A stretch of DNA of 64,000 bases. Source: an uncultured Prevotella sp. Lineage in GTDB: Bacteria > Bacteroidota > Bacteroidia > Bacteroidales > Bacteroidaceae. The stretch spans positions 1 to 64,000 of the forward strand of contig CADBVZ010000010.1 of NCBI GenBank assembly GCA_902798285.1. The letters are read 5' to 3'. Position numbers and translations under genes: made by a program. The number at the start of each line of letters is the position of its first letter. Position 1 is the stretch's first letter. Below the pieces are notes generated by a model that searched no databases, was not told the origin of the DNA, and worked only from the letters and a program-made list of their open reading frames with translations. Shown piece by piece: positions 37,810 through 44,951 of the stretch.

Positions 37810-37817
37810 CAAAGGTA
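37810..37817 (-). promoter_or_regulatory. -7 box for the giant-protein genes
   Basis: The minus strand reads TACCTTTG, 43 bases before the ATG at 37767. A second box, TATCTTTG on the minus strand (37926-37933), lies further upstream. Neither has an evident -33 TTG at ideal spacing. Confidence 0.5.
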
Positions 37818-38037
37818 CGGCTTTTTTCTGATAGGTCAGTGAACAATTTCTTCCAATCTAACCTGCATTTTCTTCCAAAATGCACTTTCTTGCCTTTTAA
37901 GCACCATTTCATCGCTATTCGGGCACAAAGATACAAAAAATAACTGAAAGTTATTTCGCCTTTTTTATCTTTTTATTTTCCAAATGTATCATAATGATGT
38001 TACACTACGAAAAATAGAATTTTGCGATTTTAGGCCG

Positions 38038-38096
38038 ACACCTCCCTAAAATGCTCGGAAGGCCTTTATATAAAGGGGTTGAGGCACGGGAGGTGT
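38038..38096. repeat. Hairpin unit A
   Basis: Outer arms ACACCTCCC (38038-38046) and GGGAGGTGT (38088-38096) are perfect complements. The palindrome CCTTTATATAAAGG (38063-38076) lies in the interior. Together they form a two-level hairpin of 59 bases, with the same layout as unit B. Confidence 0.75.
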
Positions 38097-38113
38097 AAGG
38101 GAGGTGTTTAAGC

Positions 38114-38174
38114 AACATCTCCCGTCGTGGAATGCCTTTAAATAAAGGGGTTGTGGAAGAAAAGGGGAGGTGTT
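38114..38174. repeat. Hairpin unit B
   Basis: Outer arms AACATCTCCC (38114-38123) and GGGAGGTGTT (38165-38174) pair with one T-G wobble. The interior has CCTTTA-AA-TAAAGG (38135-38148). It is a second, diverged copy of unit A, 17 bases away; a third copy of GGGAGGTGT (38099-38107) lies between them. Confidence 0.75.
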
Positions 38175-38215
38175 GAGGTGTTTTTGTGAAAAAACTATTT
38201 TTTTATGCAGAATAG

Positions 38216-38370
38216 TCCTCGCTGATGGCGAGGATAGTATAAAGTCGGAGGGAGAACTATCCTCGCTGGAGGTTTGCTCCGAGCAAACCCAAAAATTCTC
38301 TAGAGAATTTGGGACTTTACTCCGAGTAAAGTCAGGGTTTACTCCGAGTAAACCTCCACTTTACTCCGAC
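38216..38370. repeat. Array of short palindromes with CTCCGAG cores
   Basis: In order: TCCTCGC/GCGAGGA (38216-38234); overlapping GCGAGGATAGT/ACTATCCTCGC (38228-38266); GGTTTGCTC-C-GAGCAAACC (38271-38289); AAATTCTCTAGAGAATTT (38293-38310); GACTTTACTC-C-GAGTAAAGTC (38313-38333); GGTTTACTC-C-GAGTAAACC (38336-38354); and a left arm only, CTTTACTCCGA (38359-38369). Three share the odd-length CTCCGAG centre. Spacers are 2-4 bases. Purpose unknown. Confidence 0.85.
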
Positions 38371-38394
38371 CTCCCTCAAAGCGGGTTTCGATGC

Positions 38395-38428
38395 AAAAAC
38401 AAAAGGCTCCCCGGAGTGGAGAGCCTTT
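38395..38428 (-). terminator. Terminator of the partner-switching operon
   Basis: The stem AAAGGCTC / GAGCCTTT is followed on the minus strand by TTGTTTTT. It lies 31 bases past the stop of the GHKL gene at 38460. Confidence 0.85.
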
Positions 38429-38459
38429 CGTCTTATGTGCGTACCTATTTATATATATA

Positions 38460-39380
38460 CTACATAGGCAGGGTGAATACGAAGCGAGAACCACGAGTGT
38501 ATTCGGGATCGAGAACGATGTCGCCATTCAAGCGGCGAGCTATCGAACGGGCTACGGTAAGGCCGCAACCTGCACCATCGAAGAAGCTGTTGAGCTTCGT
38601 GAATGGCTCGAATATCTTCTCGGCATCATCGGCAGCAATACCTGTGCCTGTATCCTCCACGATGAACTCTACCTTCGAACCATCGGTGGTGGTAAGCAGG
38701 GTTACCGAACCGCTGGTGGTAAACTTCATGGCGTTGTCGAGCAGATTGGCCAGTGCACGAGCAGCCATCGCCTGATTGGTGAAGAGCATCAGGCCCTGTG
38801 CCTCCTCGGCTATCTGGTTGTTGAACTTCAGGTAGTCGATCTTGTCGATACCCGTTTCGCGGATGGCCTGAGCCGTGATGTCGCTGGCCTGGCAGTTATC
38901 GTCGGCCTCAATGGCTGTCTCCATCTCTACATCGTTGAGGTTCAGGATGCCGTTAGCCAACTGGGCCAGCTGTGTGGCACCAGGCATAGCGAAGTCGAGC
39001 TTCTGCTTGATGGTCTCGGCGGCCTGCTGAATGAGGTCCTTCTTCTTGATCATAGCCTGCTCGAGGGTAGACTTCGAAGCCATCAGGTCGTTCACCTGCT
39101 GATCGAGTTTTTCCTTGACGTTGGCCATAGCCTGGCGCTCCTCCTCCATCTTATCGAACTGGAGCAGAGCCTGCTCATAGCCTTCGCCCACACTGTCGAA
39201 GTTCTTCTGAAGGTCGCTATAGTCCTTCAGCAACTTCTCGAGCTCGTTGACGCGCCTCTGGTAGTCCTTCAGCAACTGCTGTCCTTCCTCGGCACTCTCC
39301 TTGGCGGATCTGAGCTGGAAGAATAGTGCCACGCCGAGGGCGACGATGAGCAAAATGAGGATGATTACAATGATAGTCAT
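38460..39380 (-). CDS. Membrane-anchored GHKL ATPase lacking any histidine
   Basis: A 306-aa protein: one N-terminal membrane helix (~2-21), a long coiled coil (~25-115), a linker, then a GHKL ATP-binding domain (~195-305) with N-box ANLLDNAMKF (Asn216), G1 EDTGTGI, F-box IFEPFTKL and G2 GAGCGLTVA. The ATP site looks complete, so ATP binding is likely, but the protein contains no histidine residue, so it cannot autophosphorylate on His like a normal sensor kinase. It is the last gene of the four-gene module, 6 bases after the STAS gene. It could be a Ser/Thr kinase, a membrane docking component or a pseudo-kinase. Confidence 0.8.
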   Translation of the reverse strand: MTIIVIILILLIVALGVALFFQLRSAKESAEEGQQLLKDYQRRVNELEKLLKDYSDLQKNFDSVGEGYEQALLQFDKMEEERQAMANVKEKLDQQVNDLMASKSTLEQAMIKKKDLIQQAAETIKQKLDFAMPGATQLAQLANGILNLNDVEMETAIEADDNCQASDITAQAIRETGIDKIDYLKFNNQIAEEAQGLMLFTNQAMAARALANLLDNAMKFTTSGSVTLLTTTDGSKVEFIVEDTGTGIAADDAEKIFEPFTKLNSFFDGAGCGLTVARSIARRLNGDIVLDPEYTRGSRFVFTLPM

Positions 39381-39386
39381 AGACCG

Positions 39387-39698
39387 TTAACCTTTTTTCT
39401 GTTCTACCTTCATAAACTTGGTGAAGCCTGTCATGGCGAGTACCTTGTAAATCTCAGGACTTACGTTGGTAATCTTGAACTGACCCTTCAGTTGCATCAC
39501 GGTACGCATGGTCTTCTGAATGATACGAAGGCCCGAACTGGCCATGTAAACGAGTTCGCTGCAGTCCATTTCGAGATCCACGCCACCATCCTTCAAAGCG
39601 GGCTGAATGTCCTGCTCGAACTGGTTGGCGTTCATAGTGTCGATACGTGCTCCTGTCTTAATGATGGTCTTACCACCTTCTTTTAAAATCTGTGTCAT
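39387..39698 (-). CDS. STAS-domain anti-sigma factor antagonist
   Basis: A 103-aa single STAS domain like SpoIIAA/RsbV. The region ELVYMASSGLRII carries the Ser-Ser pair (54-55) expected to be phosphorylated by an RsbW-type kinase and dephosphorylated by a PP2C phosphatase. Both partners are encoded upstream in the same operon. Gap to the kinase gene is 44 bases. The final target of the switch is not visible in the window. Confidence 0.88.
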   Translation of the reverse strand: MTQILKEGGKTIIKTGARIDTMNANQFEQDIQPALKDGGVDLEMDCSELVYMASSGLRIIQKTMRTVMQLKGQFKITNVSPEIYKVLAMTGFTKFMKVEQKKG

Positions 39699-39742
39699 AA
39701 TGCTTTATTGTTTTTAATTTTTAATGTTTATTCTTTAATGTA

Positions 39743-40150
39743 TCAAATCTTCTTCTTCATCGTCAGCAGGTTCTTGCCCTCTAAGCGCTGGTAGGTAACC
39801 TGGTTCATGATGTTCTTAACGATGAAGATGCCCATACCGCCGATATCGCGGTCCATGGGATTCACGTTCGGATCGGCATCGTCTTTGGCAGTAGGATCAA
39901 ATTCTACTCCATGATCAGAGAGTACGAAGGTGAGCTCCTTGCCGTTGCTTTCAGCCAATAGCTCGATTTCCTCGGGCTTACCTTCGGGATAGGCATAGAA
40001 GATGACATTGCTGACCATCTCCTCCATCACCAGGTTCAGGTTCATCTGGAGTTCCATGTCGAGGCCCAGCTCTTCGCCTATCTCCTCGACGAACTGGTTG
40101 ACTTTCTCCAGCTCACCTACTTGGTTCTTGATCTTAATCTCCTTTTTCAT
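39743..40150 (-). CDS. RsbW-like anti-sigma factor / serine kinase
   Basis: A 135-aa GHKL-type ATPase of the SpoIIAB/RsbW kind: N-box NLVMEEMVSNVIFYAYP (Glu43-Glu44, Asn48), G1 SDHGVEFDP, and G2 GGMGIFIVKNIM. Family members phosphorylate a STAS antagonist and sequester a sigma factor or another target. The next gene is such a STAS protein, and the gene before it (29 bases upstream) is a PP2C phosphatase, so all three core parts of a partner switch are present. Confidence 0.87.
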   Translation of the reverse strand: MKKEIKIKNQVGELEKVNQFVEEIGEELGLDMELQMNLNLVMEEMVSNVIFYAYPEGKPEEIELLAESNGKELTFVLSDHGVEFDPTAKDDADPNVNPMDRDIGGMGIFIVKNIMNQVTYQRLEGKNLLTMKKKI

Positions 40151-40179
40151 AAGCTTTGTTATTGGATTTATCTCATTTT

Positions 40180-42261
40180 TTACTTTTTCACTTTAAAGCA
40201 CAGCATCGTGAGGTCGTCGTTAGGCTCGGCGCCATCGCGATGTTTCTCCACTTCGGCCTTGAGCATCTCAATGGTCTGCTGGGCACTCTCGAAGGGTGTG
40301 GTCTTAAGCAACTCCACCAGTCGTTCGTCGCTGAACTGCTCCTGCTGGCGGTTCTCGGCCTCGTTGAGTCCGTCGCTGTATACGAAGAAGGGCTTGTTGG
40401 TAATGTCGGCAATCTCCTCGCCCTCATACTCCAGTTCAGGCCACAGACCGATGGGGGCGTTGGGGATCATCTCGATAAACTCACCATCGACCACGGGCGG
40501 GTTATGGCCGGCATTACAGAAGTCGAGGTGGCCCGTCTTCAGATCCACCAGTCCGAGGAACATGGTGACGAACATGCCACGCTCGTTGTCTTCGCCCGAA
40601 AGGGCATCGTTGATGCGGGTGGCTATCTCGGCGGGCATCATCTTCTGGGCAGCGAGGGTACGGAACAAGCGGGTGGCCTGTGCCATGAACAATGAGGCAG
40701 GCACGCCCTTGCCGCTCACATCGCCGAGGCAGAAGTAGAGCTGATCGTCGATGAGATGGTAGCCATATAGGTCGCCTCCTACCTCCTTGGCGGGGGTCAT
40801 CGAGGCATAGAGGTCTAAGTCGGGGCGCTCGGGGAAGTTGCTGGGCACCATCGACATCTGGATGTCGCGAGCGATACGCAGATCGCTCTCAATACGCTCC
40901 TTGGCGATAGTGGTCTCCTCCAACTGATCGTAAGCGGTGAGCAGCTGCTGGTGGGTTTCCTCCAGTTTGCCGTGAGCATCCTCCAGCTTCAGGTGGGCCA
41001 CCTTCAAGCGCTTGGCACTACGCATACGGAAGAAGAGGAAGATGACGAGCGAGAGTACCACGATGGAGGCGATAGCAATAGCGTAACGCGTACGGGCCTG
41101 CTCCTCCTTGACTCGCAACTCACCAAGATCGAACTTGGTGTTCATCTCGGCCAACTTACTCTTAGTGTCGTGGGAGTTGATAGAGTCGTTGATGGTATAG
41201 ATCTCCTGATACAGGCCGGCAGCCTCGCGGTAGTTGCCCATCTTCTCGAAGATCTCTGCACGCTGTTTCTTTACGCGGATAAACATAGAGGTGTCCTCGG
41301 CATCGTCGAGGTATTTCATGCTCTGATCGTTCAGCGCGAGGGCTTCGTCATAAAAACCCTGTTGCAGACAGAGGTTACTACGACAGAAGAGCCACAGGCG
41401 GTACAGGTTGCCACCCTCATTGGTGTCGCGCTTCCTTACCTCGTCGAGCATTTTTGAGGCTTCGTCGAGTTTTCCTAGACCGAGGGCGGCCTGGGCACGG
41501 GCCAGATAGAAGTAGGCCCAGCAACTCTCCGCCTCGCTAGTGGGATTCTTTCCGACGAAATGTACTGTGAGGAAGGCTTTCCATAGGTCGGTTACCTCGC
41601 TCATCTTATCGTAGCGTTTCAAAATCTCGAGCACCTCGGCGTAATAAGAGAAGATCTCGGCTAACTGTAGGGGTTTGGGATCCATGGCCATCAGGCGGTC
41701 GACACTCTTCTGATAAGCATCGGCAGCCTCCTCGTAGTTATGCATCATGGCATACACGTTACCCATGCAGTAATAGCCCACACCCATGCCGTATTCGTAT
41801 TTGCGCTGTTCGGCATCGGCAAACATGGACTTGGCCTCGTCCATACCCATGATGGTCTTGCCAGAAAAGTTGTAGGCATCGATCAGTACAGTCCACGCCT
41901 CGTAATAGTTCTTCCAGTCTTTGTAAGAGGCGAGGATCTCGAGGGTAGGGTGTACTTGTTCGTAAATAGAGTCGTTGAGATCGTTGTTGTAGAAGAGTGT
42001 CATCTTCTCCACTCTGGCATTGCATTCTTTCTCATGGTTACCCTGTCGTTGAGCCTCTGCAATCCAGTCGTTAACACACTTGATCTGGTAGTCAACATCA
42101 TCGCCTTCGAGACTGGAACTATAGAGATCTCCGTAGGCGTCGATTAGTTTATCACCCTTCAATGAAGGGAGCATCTTCTTTAGTTCCGCGGTTTGATCGG
42201 CGTGGATCGCAACAGCGGAGAGGCTTAGCAGCAGGGTGATAACCAACCGGTTGAGGTTCAT
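40180..42261 (-). CDS. TPR-membrane-PP2C (SpoIIE-type) phosphatase
   Basis: A 693-aa protein: signal peptide (MNLNRLVITLLLSLSAVAIHA), a large extracytoplasmic region of TPR-like helical repeats (~25-390), one membrane helix (~392-412), a coiled coil (~415-465) and a PP2C/SpoIIE phosphatase domain (~468-690). Metal-binding motifs are visible: EVGGDLYG, GDVSGKG, YSDGLNEA and NDDLTML. The ATG at 42261 is preferred; an in-frame ATG at 42297 overlaps the promoter. The topology suggests that an outside signal is read by the TPRs and sets the phosphorylation of the STAS protein. It opens the operon. Confidence 0.9.
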   Translation of the reverse strand: MNLNRLVITLLLSLSAVAIHADQTAELKKMLPSLKGDKLIDAYGDLYSSSLEGDDVDYQIKCVNDWIAEAQRQGNHEKECNARVEKMTLFYNNDLNDSIYEQVHPTLEILASYKDWKNYYEAWTVLIDAYNFSGKTIMGMDEAKSMFADAEQRKYEYGMGVGYYCMGNVYAMMHNYEEAADAYQKSVDRLMAMDPKPLQLAEIFSYYAEVLEILKRYDKMSEVTDLWKAFLTVHFVGKNPTSEAESCWAYFYLARAQAALGLGKLDEASKMLDEVRKRDTNEGGNLYRLWLFCRSNLCLQQGFYDEALALNDQSMKYLDDAEDTSMFIRVKKQRAEIFEKMGNYREAAGLYQEIYTINDSINSHDTKSKLAEMNTKFDLGELRVKEEQARTRYAIAIASIVVLSLVIFLFFRMRSAKRLKVAHLKLEDAHGKLEETHQQLLTAYDQLEETTIAKERIESDLRIARDIQMSMVPSNFPERPDLDLYASMTPAKEVGGDLYGYHLIDDQLYFCLGDVSGKGVPASLFMAQATRLFRTLAAQKMMPAEIATRINDALSGEDNERGMFVTMFLGLVDLKTGHLDFCNAGHNPPVVDGEFIEMIPNAPIGLWPELEYEGEEIADITNKPFFVYSDGLNEAENRQQEQFSDERLVELLKTTPFESAQQTIEMLKAEVEKHRDGAEPNDDLTMLCFKVKK

Positions 42262-42294
42262 ACTTTCGTGTACTGATTTGAATATATTCAGCCG

Positions 42295-42325
42295 CAAAAG
42301 TACAAAAAGATTCTGAATTGGACAA
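42295..42325 (-). promoter_or_regulatory. Promoter for the partner-switching operon
   Basis: On the minus strand TTG (42325-42323) is followed after 20 bases by TACTTTTG (42302-42295), a near-ideal Bacteroidota promoter 33 bases before the ATG. It lies in the 92-base gap after the MlaF-like gene, so the operon can be expressed independently. Confidence 0.78.
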
Positions 42326-42353
42326 GTTTTTTAAAGAAAAACTTTGTTCTCCT

Positions 42354-43136
42354 TTAGTAGTTACGGGAGTTGACTCCTGCGCTAAGCGCCATTTGCCTCA
42401 TGTTCTTCAGCAGATCGCTGGCGAAAATGAAGTCGGTGAGTTTCTGGTTGGTAGAGCCCATTACCTGGCTACTTACACCCTGCCACTCTTTGTTGCCTTC
42501 GTAAATAAATATGATATTCTCGCCAATGCCCATCACGGAGTTCATATCGTGGGTATTGATGATGGTGGTCATATTATACTCCTGGGTGATGGAGTGGAGC
42601 AATTCATCGATAACGAGCGATGTCTTGGGGTCGAGGCCAGAGTTGGGCTCGTCGCAAAACAGGTATTTGGGGTTGAGGGCAATGGCACGGGCAATGGCCA
42701 CACGCTTCTGCATGCCACCACTGATTTCGCCAGGGAACTTCTCATCGGCACCAGTCAGATTTACACGATCCAGACAATCCTGAGCTCGACGGACACGCTC
42801 GCGGTAGTTCATCGTAGAGAACATATCGAGGGGGAACATTACGTTCTCGAGTACTGTCAAGGAGTCAAAGAGGGCGGCACTCTGGAAGATCATGCCCATC
42901 TCACGGCGCATCATCACCTTCTCGTGCTTCGACATCTGTACGAAATCGCGCCCGTCGTAGAGTATCTGTCCCTTGGTGGGGTCGAGTAGTCCGACAAGAT
43001 TTTTCATTAGAACGGTCTTGCCAGATCCACTCTGGCCAATGATGAGGTTGGTCTTACCGTCCTCGAACACGGTGCTGATGTCCTTCAGCACGTCCTTATC
43101 TTCGAAACTTTTATATAAATGCTTGACTTCGATCAT
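42354..43136 (-). CDS. ABC transporter ATPase, MlaF-like
   Basis: A 260-aa ABC ATPase of the lipid-transport (Mla) type: Walker A GQSGSGKT, Q-loop FQSAALFD, signature SGGMQKR, Walker B LFCDEP and a switch His (NTHDM). It overlaps the MlaE-like permease gene upstream by 4 bases. In the Mla system this ATPase drives phospholipid movement between membranes. The usual MCE-domain substrate protein is not next to it. Confidence 0.88.
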   Translation of the reverse strand: MIEVKHLYKSFEDKDVLKDISTVFEDGKTNLIIGQSGSGKTVLMKNLVGLLDPTKGQILYDGRDFVQMSKHEKVMMRREMGMIFQSAALFDSLTVLENVMFPLDMFSTMNYRERVRRAQDCLDRVNLTGADEKFPGEISGGMQKRVAIARAIALNPKYLFCDEPNSGLDPKTSLVIDELLHSITQEYNMTTIINTHDMNSVMGIGENIIFIYEGNKEWQGVSSQVMGSTNQKLTDFIFASDLLKNMRQMALSAGVNSRNY

Positions 43137-43879
43137 GATAGTAGTTGTGTTAAGAAGACGTCACTACAAAGGATGAGCACACTCGAGGTAACGACGGCAT
43201 CGGTGGAGGCCTTGCCTACATTCACACTGCCGCCCTCGACGGTATAGCCGCAGAAGGCCGGTACGCTGCTGATGATAAAGGCAAAGAACTGGCTCTTGAT
43301 GATGCTCATCCATACAAACCAGGGTATGAAGGCGTGCTGCAAACCTTCCGTCAGATCGTCGGGGGTAATGATGTGGCCGATATAGGCAGTGCCGTAAGCA
43401 CCAAGGATACCTGTGGCCGATGAGAATATCACGAGGATGGGCATGATGGTGAGCATACCTAAGATCTTCGGCAGAATAAGATAACAGGCGGAGTTGATGC
43501 CCATGATTTCGAGGGCGTCGATCTGTTGGGTGACACGCATGGTGCCTAGCTCGGAGGCAATGTTAGAGCCCACCTTACCAGCCAGAATCAGACACATGAT
43601 AGAGCTTGAGAACTCCAGCAGCAGGATCTCGCGGGTGGTATAGCCTGCTACCCAGCGGGGCATCCACGGACTCTGGATGTTCAACTTCATCTGGATGCAG
43701 ATAACAGCGCCGATGAAGAATGAGATGATAAGCACGATGCCAATGGAGTTGATGCCAAGCTGCGCCATCTCATTGACATACTGCTTGAGAAACATCCTCA
43801 TGCGCTCAGGGCGGGAGAACGTCCTGCCCATCAGCATCAGATATCGACCAAAGGTGGTCAGCCACTTATGTAATAACAT
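43133..43879 (-). CDS. ABC transporter permease, MlaE-like
   Basis: A 248-aa permease with ~5-6 hydrophobic segments. Family features are SFFIGAVICIQMKLNIQ, YTTREILLLEFSSSIMCLILAGKVGSNIASELG split across helices, and EALEIMGIN-like text (DALEIMGINSACYLILP). It forms an operon with the ATPase (4-base overlap). A -7 box lies ~26 bases upstream. Confidence 0.9.
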   Translation of the reverse strand: MLLHKWLTTFGRYLMLMGRTFSRPERMRMFLKQYVNEMAQLGINSIGIVLIISFFIGAVICIQMKLNIQSPWMPRWVAGYTTREILLLEFSSSIMCLILAGKVGSNIASELGTMRVTQQIDALEIMGINSACYLILPKILGMLTIMPILVIFSSATGILGAYGTAYIGHIITPDDLTEGLQHAFIPWFVWMSIIKSQFFAFIISSVPAFCGYTVEGGSVNVGKASTDAVVTSSVLILCSDVFLTQLLS

Positions 43880-43904
43880 ACCTCGTCAAATTGCATTTCG
43901 GGTG

Positions 43905-43912
43905 CAAAGGTA
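43905..43912 (-). promoter_or_regulatory. -7 box for the mlaE-mlaF genes
   Basis: The minus strand reads TACCTTTG, 26 bases before the MlaE ATG. No standard -33 TTG is evident. Confidence 0.6.
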
Positions 43913-43922
43913 CGAAAAATAA

Positions 43923-43997
43923 GGCACGAATTGCGCGAATTAACACGAATTATTTCTATTTGAGATTATTTTTCGTGGAATTCGTGTAATTCGTGCC
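43923..43997. repeat. Inverted repeat of CACGAATT units
   Basis: The left arm (43923-43952) and right arm (43972-43997) are near-perfect complements over ~26 bases; both are built from repeated CACGAATT-like octamers. The 19-base loop is A/T-rich. It sits between two divergent promoters with no T-run, so it is not an obvious terminator. Confidence 0.8.
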
Positions 43998-44007
43998 AAA
44001 AAATCAC

Positions 44008-44015
44008 TACCTTTG
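44008..44015 (+). promoter_or_regulatory. -7 box for lptB
   Basis: TACCTTTG ends only 9 bases before the ATG at 44025, so the message probably has a leader of about 3-5 bases, near leaderless. An alternative TTG start at 44013 falls inside this box and is rejected. Confidence 0.65.
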
Positions 44016-44024
44016 CAGCCGATT

Positions 44025-44846
44025 ATGGAAGAAGAGCGTATCGTATTACGGACAGAAGGCCTCGTGAAGCGCTATGGTAAGCGCACGGTGGTGAATGATG
44101 TGAGCTTCGACGTGAAGCAGGGCGAGATTGTGGGTCTGTTAGGCCCCAATGGTGCTGGTAAGACCACTTCGTTCTATATGACGACGGGACTGATTGTGCC
44201 TAACGAAGGTCATATCTACCTGGGCGACGAGGATGTCACCAAATTCCCTGTGTATAAGCGTGCCCGTGCTGGTATCGGCTATCTGGCACAGGAAGCCTCG
44301 GTGTTCCGTAAGATGAGTGTGGAGGATAACATCCTCTCTGTGCTGGAGATGACGGGTAAGCCCCGTGAGTACCAGTTGGAAACGCTCGAGAAACTCATTG
44401 CCGATTTCCGTTTGGAGAAGGTTCGTAAGAATCTGGGCGACCGCTTGTCGGGTGGTGAGCGTCGTCGTACGGAGATTGCCCGTTGTCTGGCCATCTCGCC
44501 AAAGTTTATCATGCTCGATGAGCCTTTTGCTGGTGTAGACCCCATCGCTGTGGAGGATATCCAGCAGATTGTGTACCAGTTGAAGTATAGGAACATTGGT
44601 ATCTTGATTACCGACCACAACGTAGACGAGACGCTGGCCATTACCGATCGTGCATACCTCTTGTTCGAGGGTCGTATCCTGTTCCAGGGTACTCCCGAGG
44701 AACTGGCTGCCAACCAGATTGTGCGTGAGAAGTACCTGACAGAGTCGTTTGAATTGAAAAAGAAGAATTTCCAACAGATAGAAGCTGAACGCAAGGCAAA
44801 AGAAGAAGCTGAGGCGATGATGGGGGATTCAAAATCGAAGAATTGA
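44025..44846 (+). CDS. lptB: Lipopolysaccharide export ATPase LptB
   Basis: A 273-aa ABC ATPase that powers LPS extraction from the inner membrane. It has Walker [17 protein letters not shown] (characteristic LptB sequence), signature LSGGERRR, Walker [14 protein letters not shown] and the switch region ITDHNVDET. The C-terminus is ~20 residues longer than E. coli LptB and rich in Lys/Glu. It ends at a terminator overlapping the tig promoter. Confidence 0.93.
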   Translation: MEEERIVLRTEGLVKRYGKRTVVNDVSFDVKQGEIVGLLGPNGAGKTTSFYMTTGLIVPNEGHIYLGDEDVTKFPVYKRARAGIGYLAQEASVFRKMSVEDNILSVLEMTGKPREYQLETLEKLIADFRLEKVRKNLGDRLSGGERRRTEIARCLAISPKFIMLDEPFAGVDPIAVEDIQQIVYQLKYRNIGILITDHNVDETLAITDRAYLLFEGRILFQGTPEELAANQIVREKYLTESFELKKKNFQQIEAERKAKEEAEAMMGDSKSKN

Positions 44847-44871
44847 TACAACTGAAAAGTTAAATAATGAT

Positions 44872-44898
44872 AAAACGGCGGTTGTTACGCCGTTTTTT
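44872..44898 (+). terminator. Terminator after lptB
   Basis: The stem AAAACGGCG / CGCCGTTTT with loop GTTGTTA is followed by TTTTTT. The tig -7 box starts 3 bases later. Confidence 0.88.
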
Positions 44899-44900
44899 CG

Positions 44901-44908
44901 TACTTTTG
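44901..44908 (+). promoter_or_regulatory. -7 box for tig
   Basis: TACTTTTG lies 43 bases before the tig ATG. The -33 position would fall in the lptB terminator hairpin. Confidence 0.6.
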
Positions 44909-44951
44909 CACCTCAATTTTGCACATATAATATAAATAAGTACATAAGAAG

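Larger units (their letters stand above)
37768..38459. other. Long non-coding, highly structured intergenic region
   Basis: A 692-base stretch with no credible gene: the one long plus-strand reading frame in its right part runs into the antisense of a real gene and has no family features. It holds two candidate -7 boxes, a small hairpin (37865-37883, GCATTTT-CTTCC-AAAATGC), two tandem ~60-base hairpin units (38038-38174), a cluster of palindromes (38216-38370) and the terminator of the GHKL gene (38395-38428). Confidence 0.8.

Noticed and set aside
38216-38370. Possible CRISPR array
   Set aside because: The repeats are different short palindromes separated by only 2-4 bases, with no unique spacers of 25-40 bases and no cas genes nearby.
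37768-38459. Remnant insertion sequence or conjugative element in the long gap
   Set aside because: No transposase or integrase fragment, no target-site duplication and no terminal repeats around the gap were found by eye.
38170-38775. Plus-strand open frame of 201 codons over the palindrome array
   Set aside because: It runs through hairpins and then antisense to the GHKL gene, has no family features and no promoter or ribosome site.
44013-44846. TTG start codon for lptB at 44013
   Set aside because: The TTG is part of the promoter box TACCTTTG; the ATG at 44025 fits the family N-terminus.
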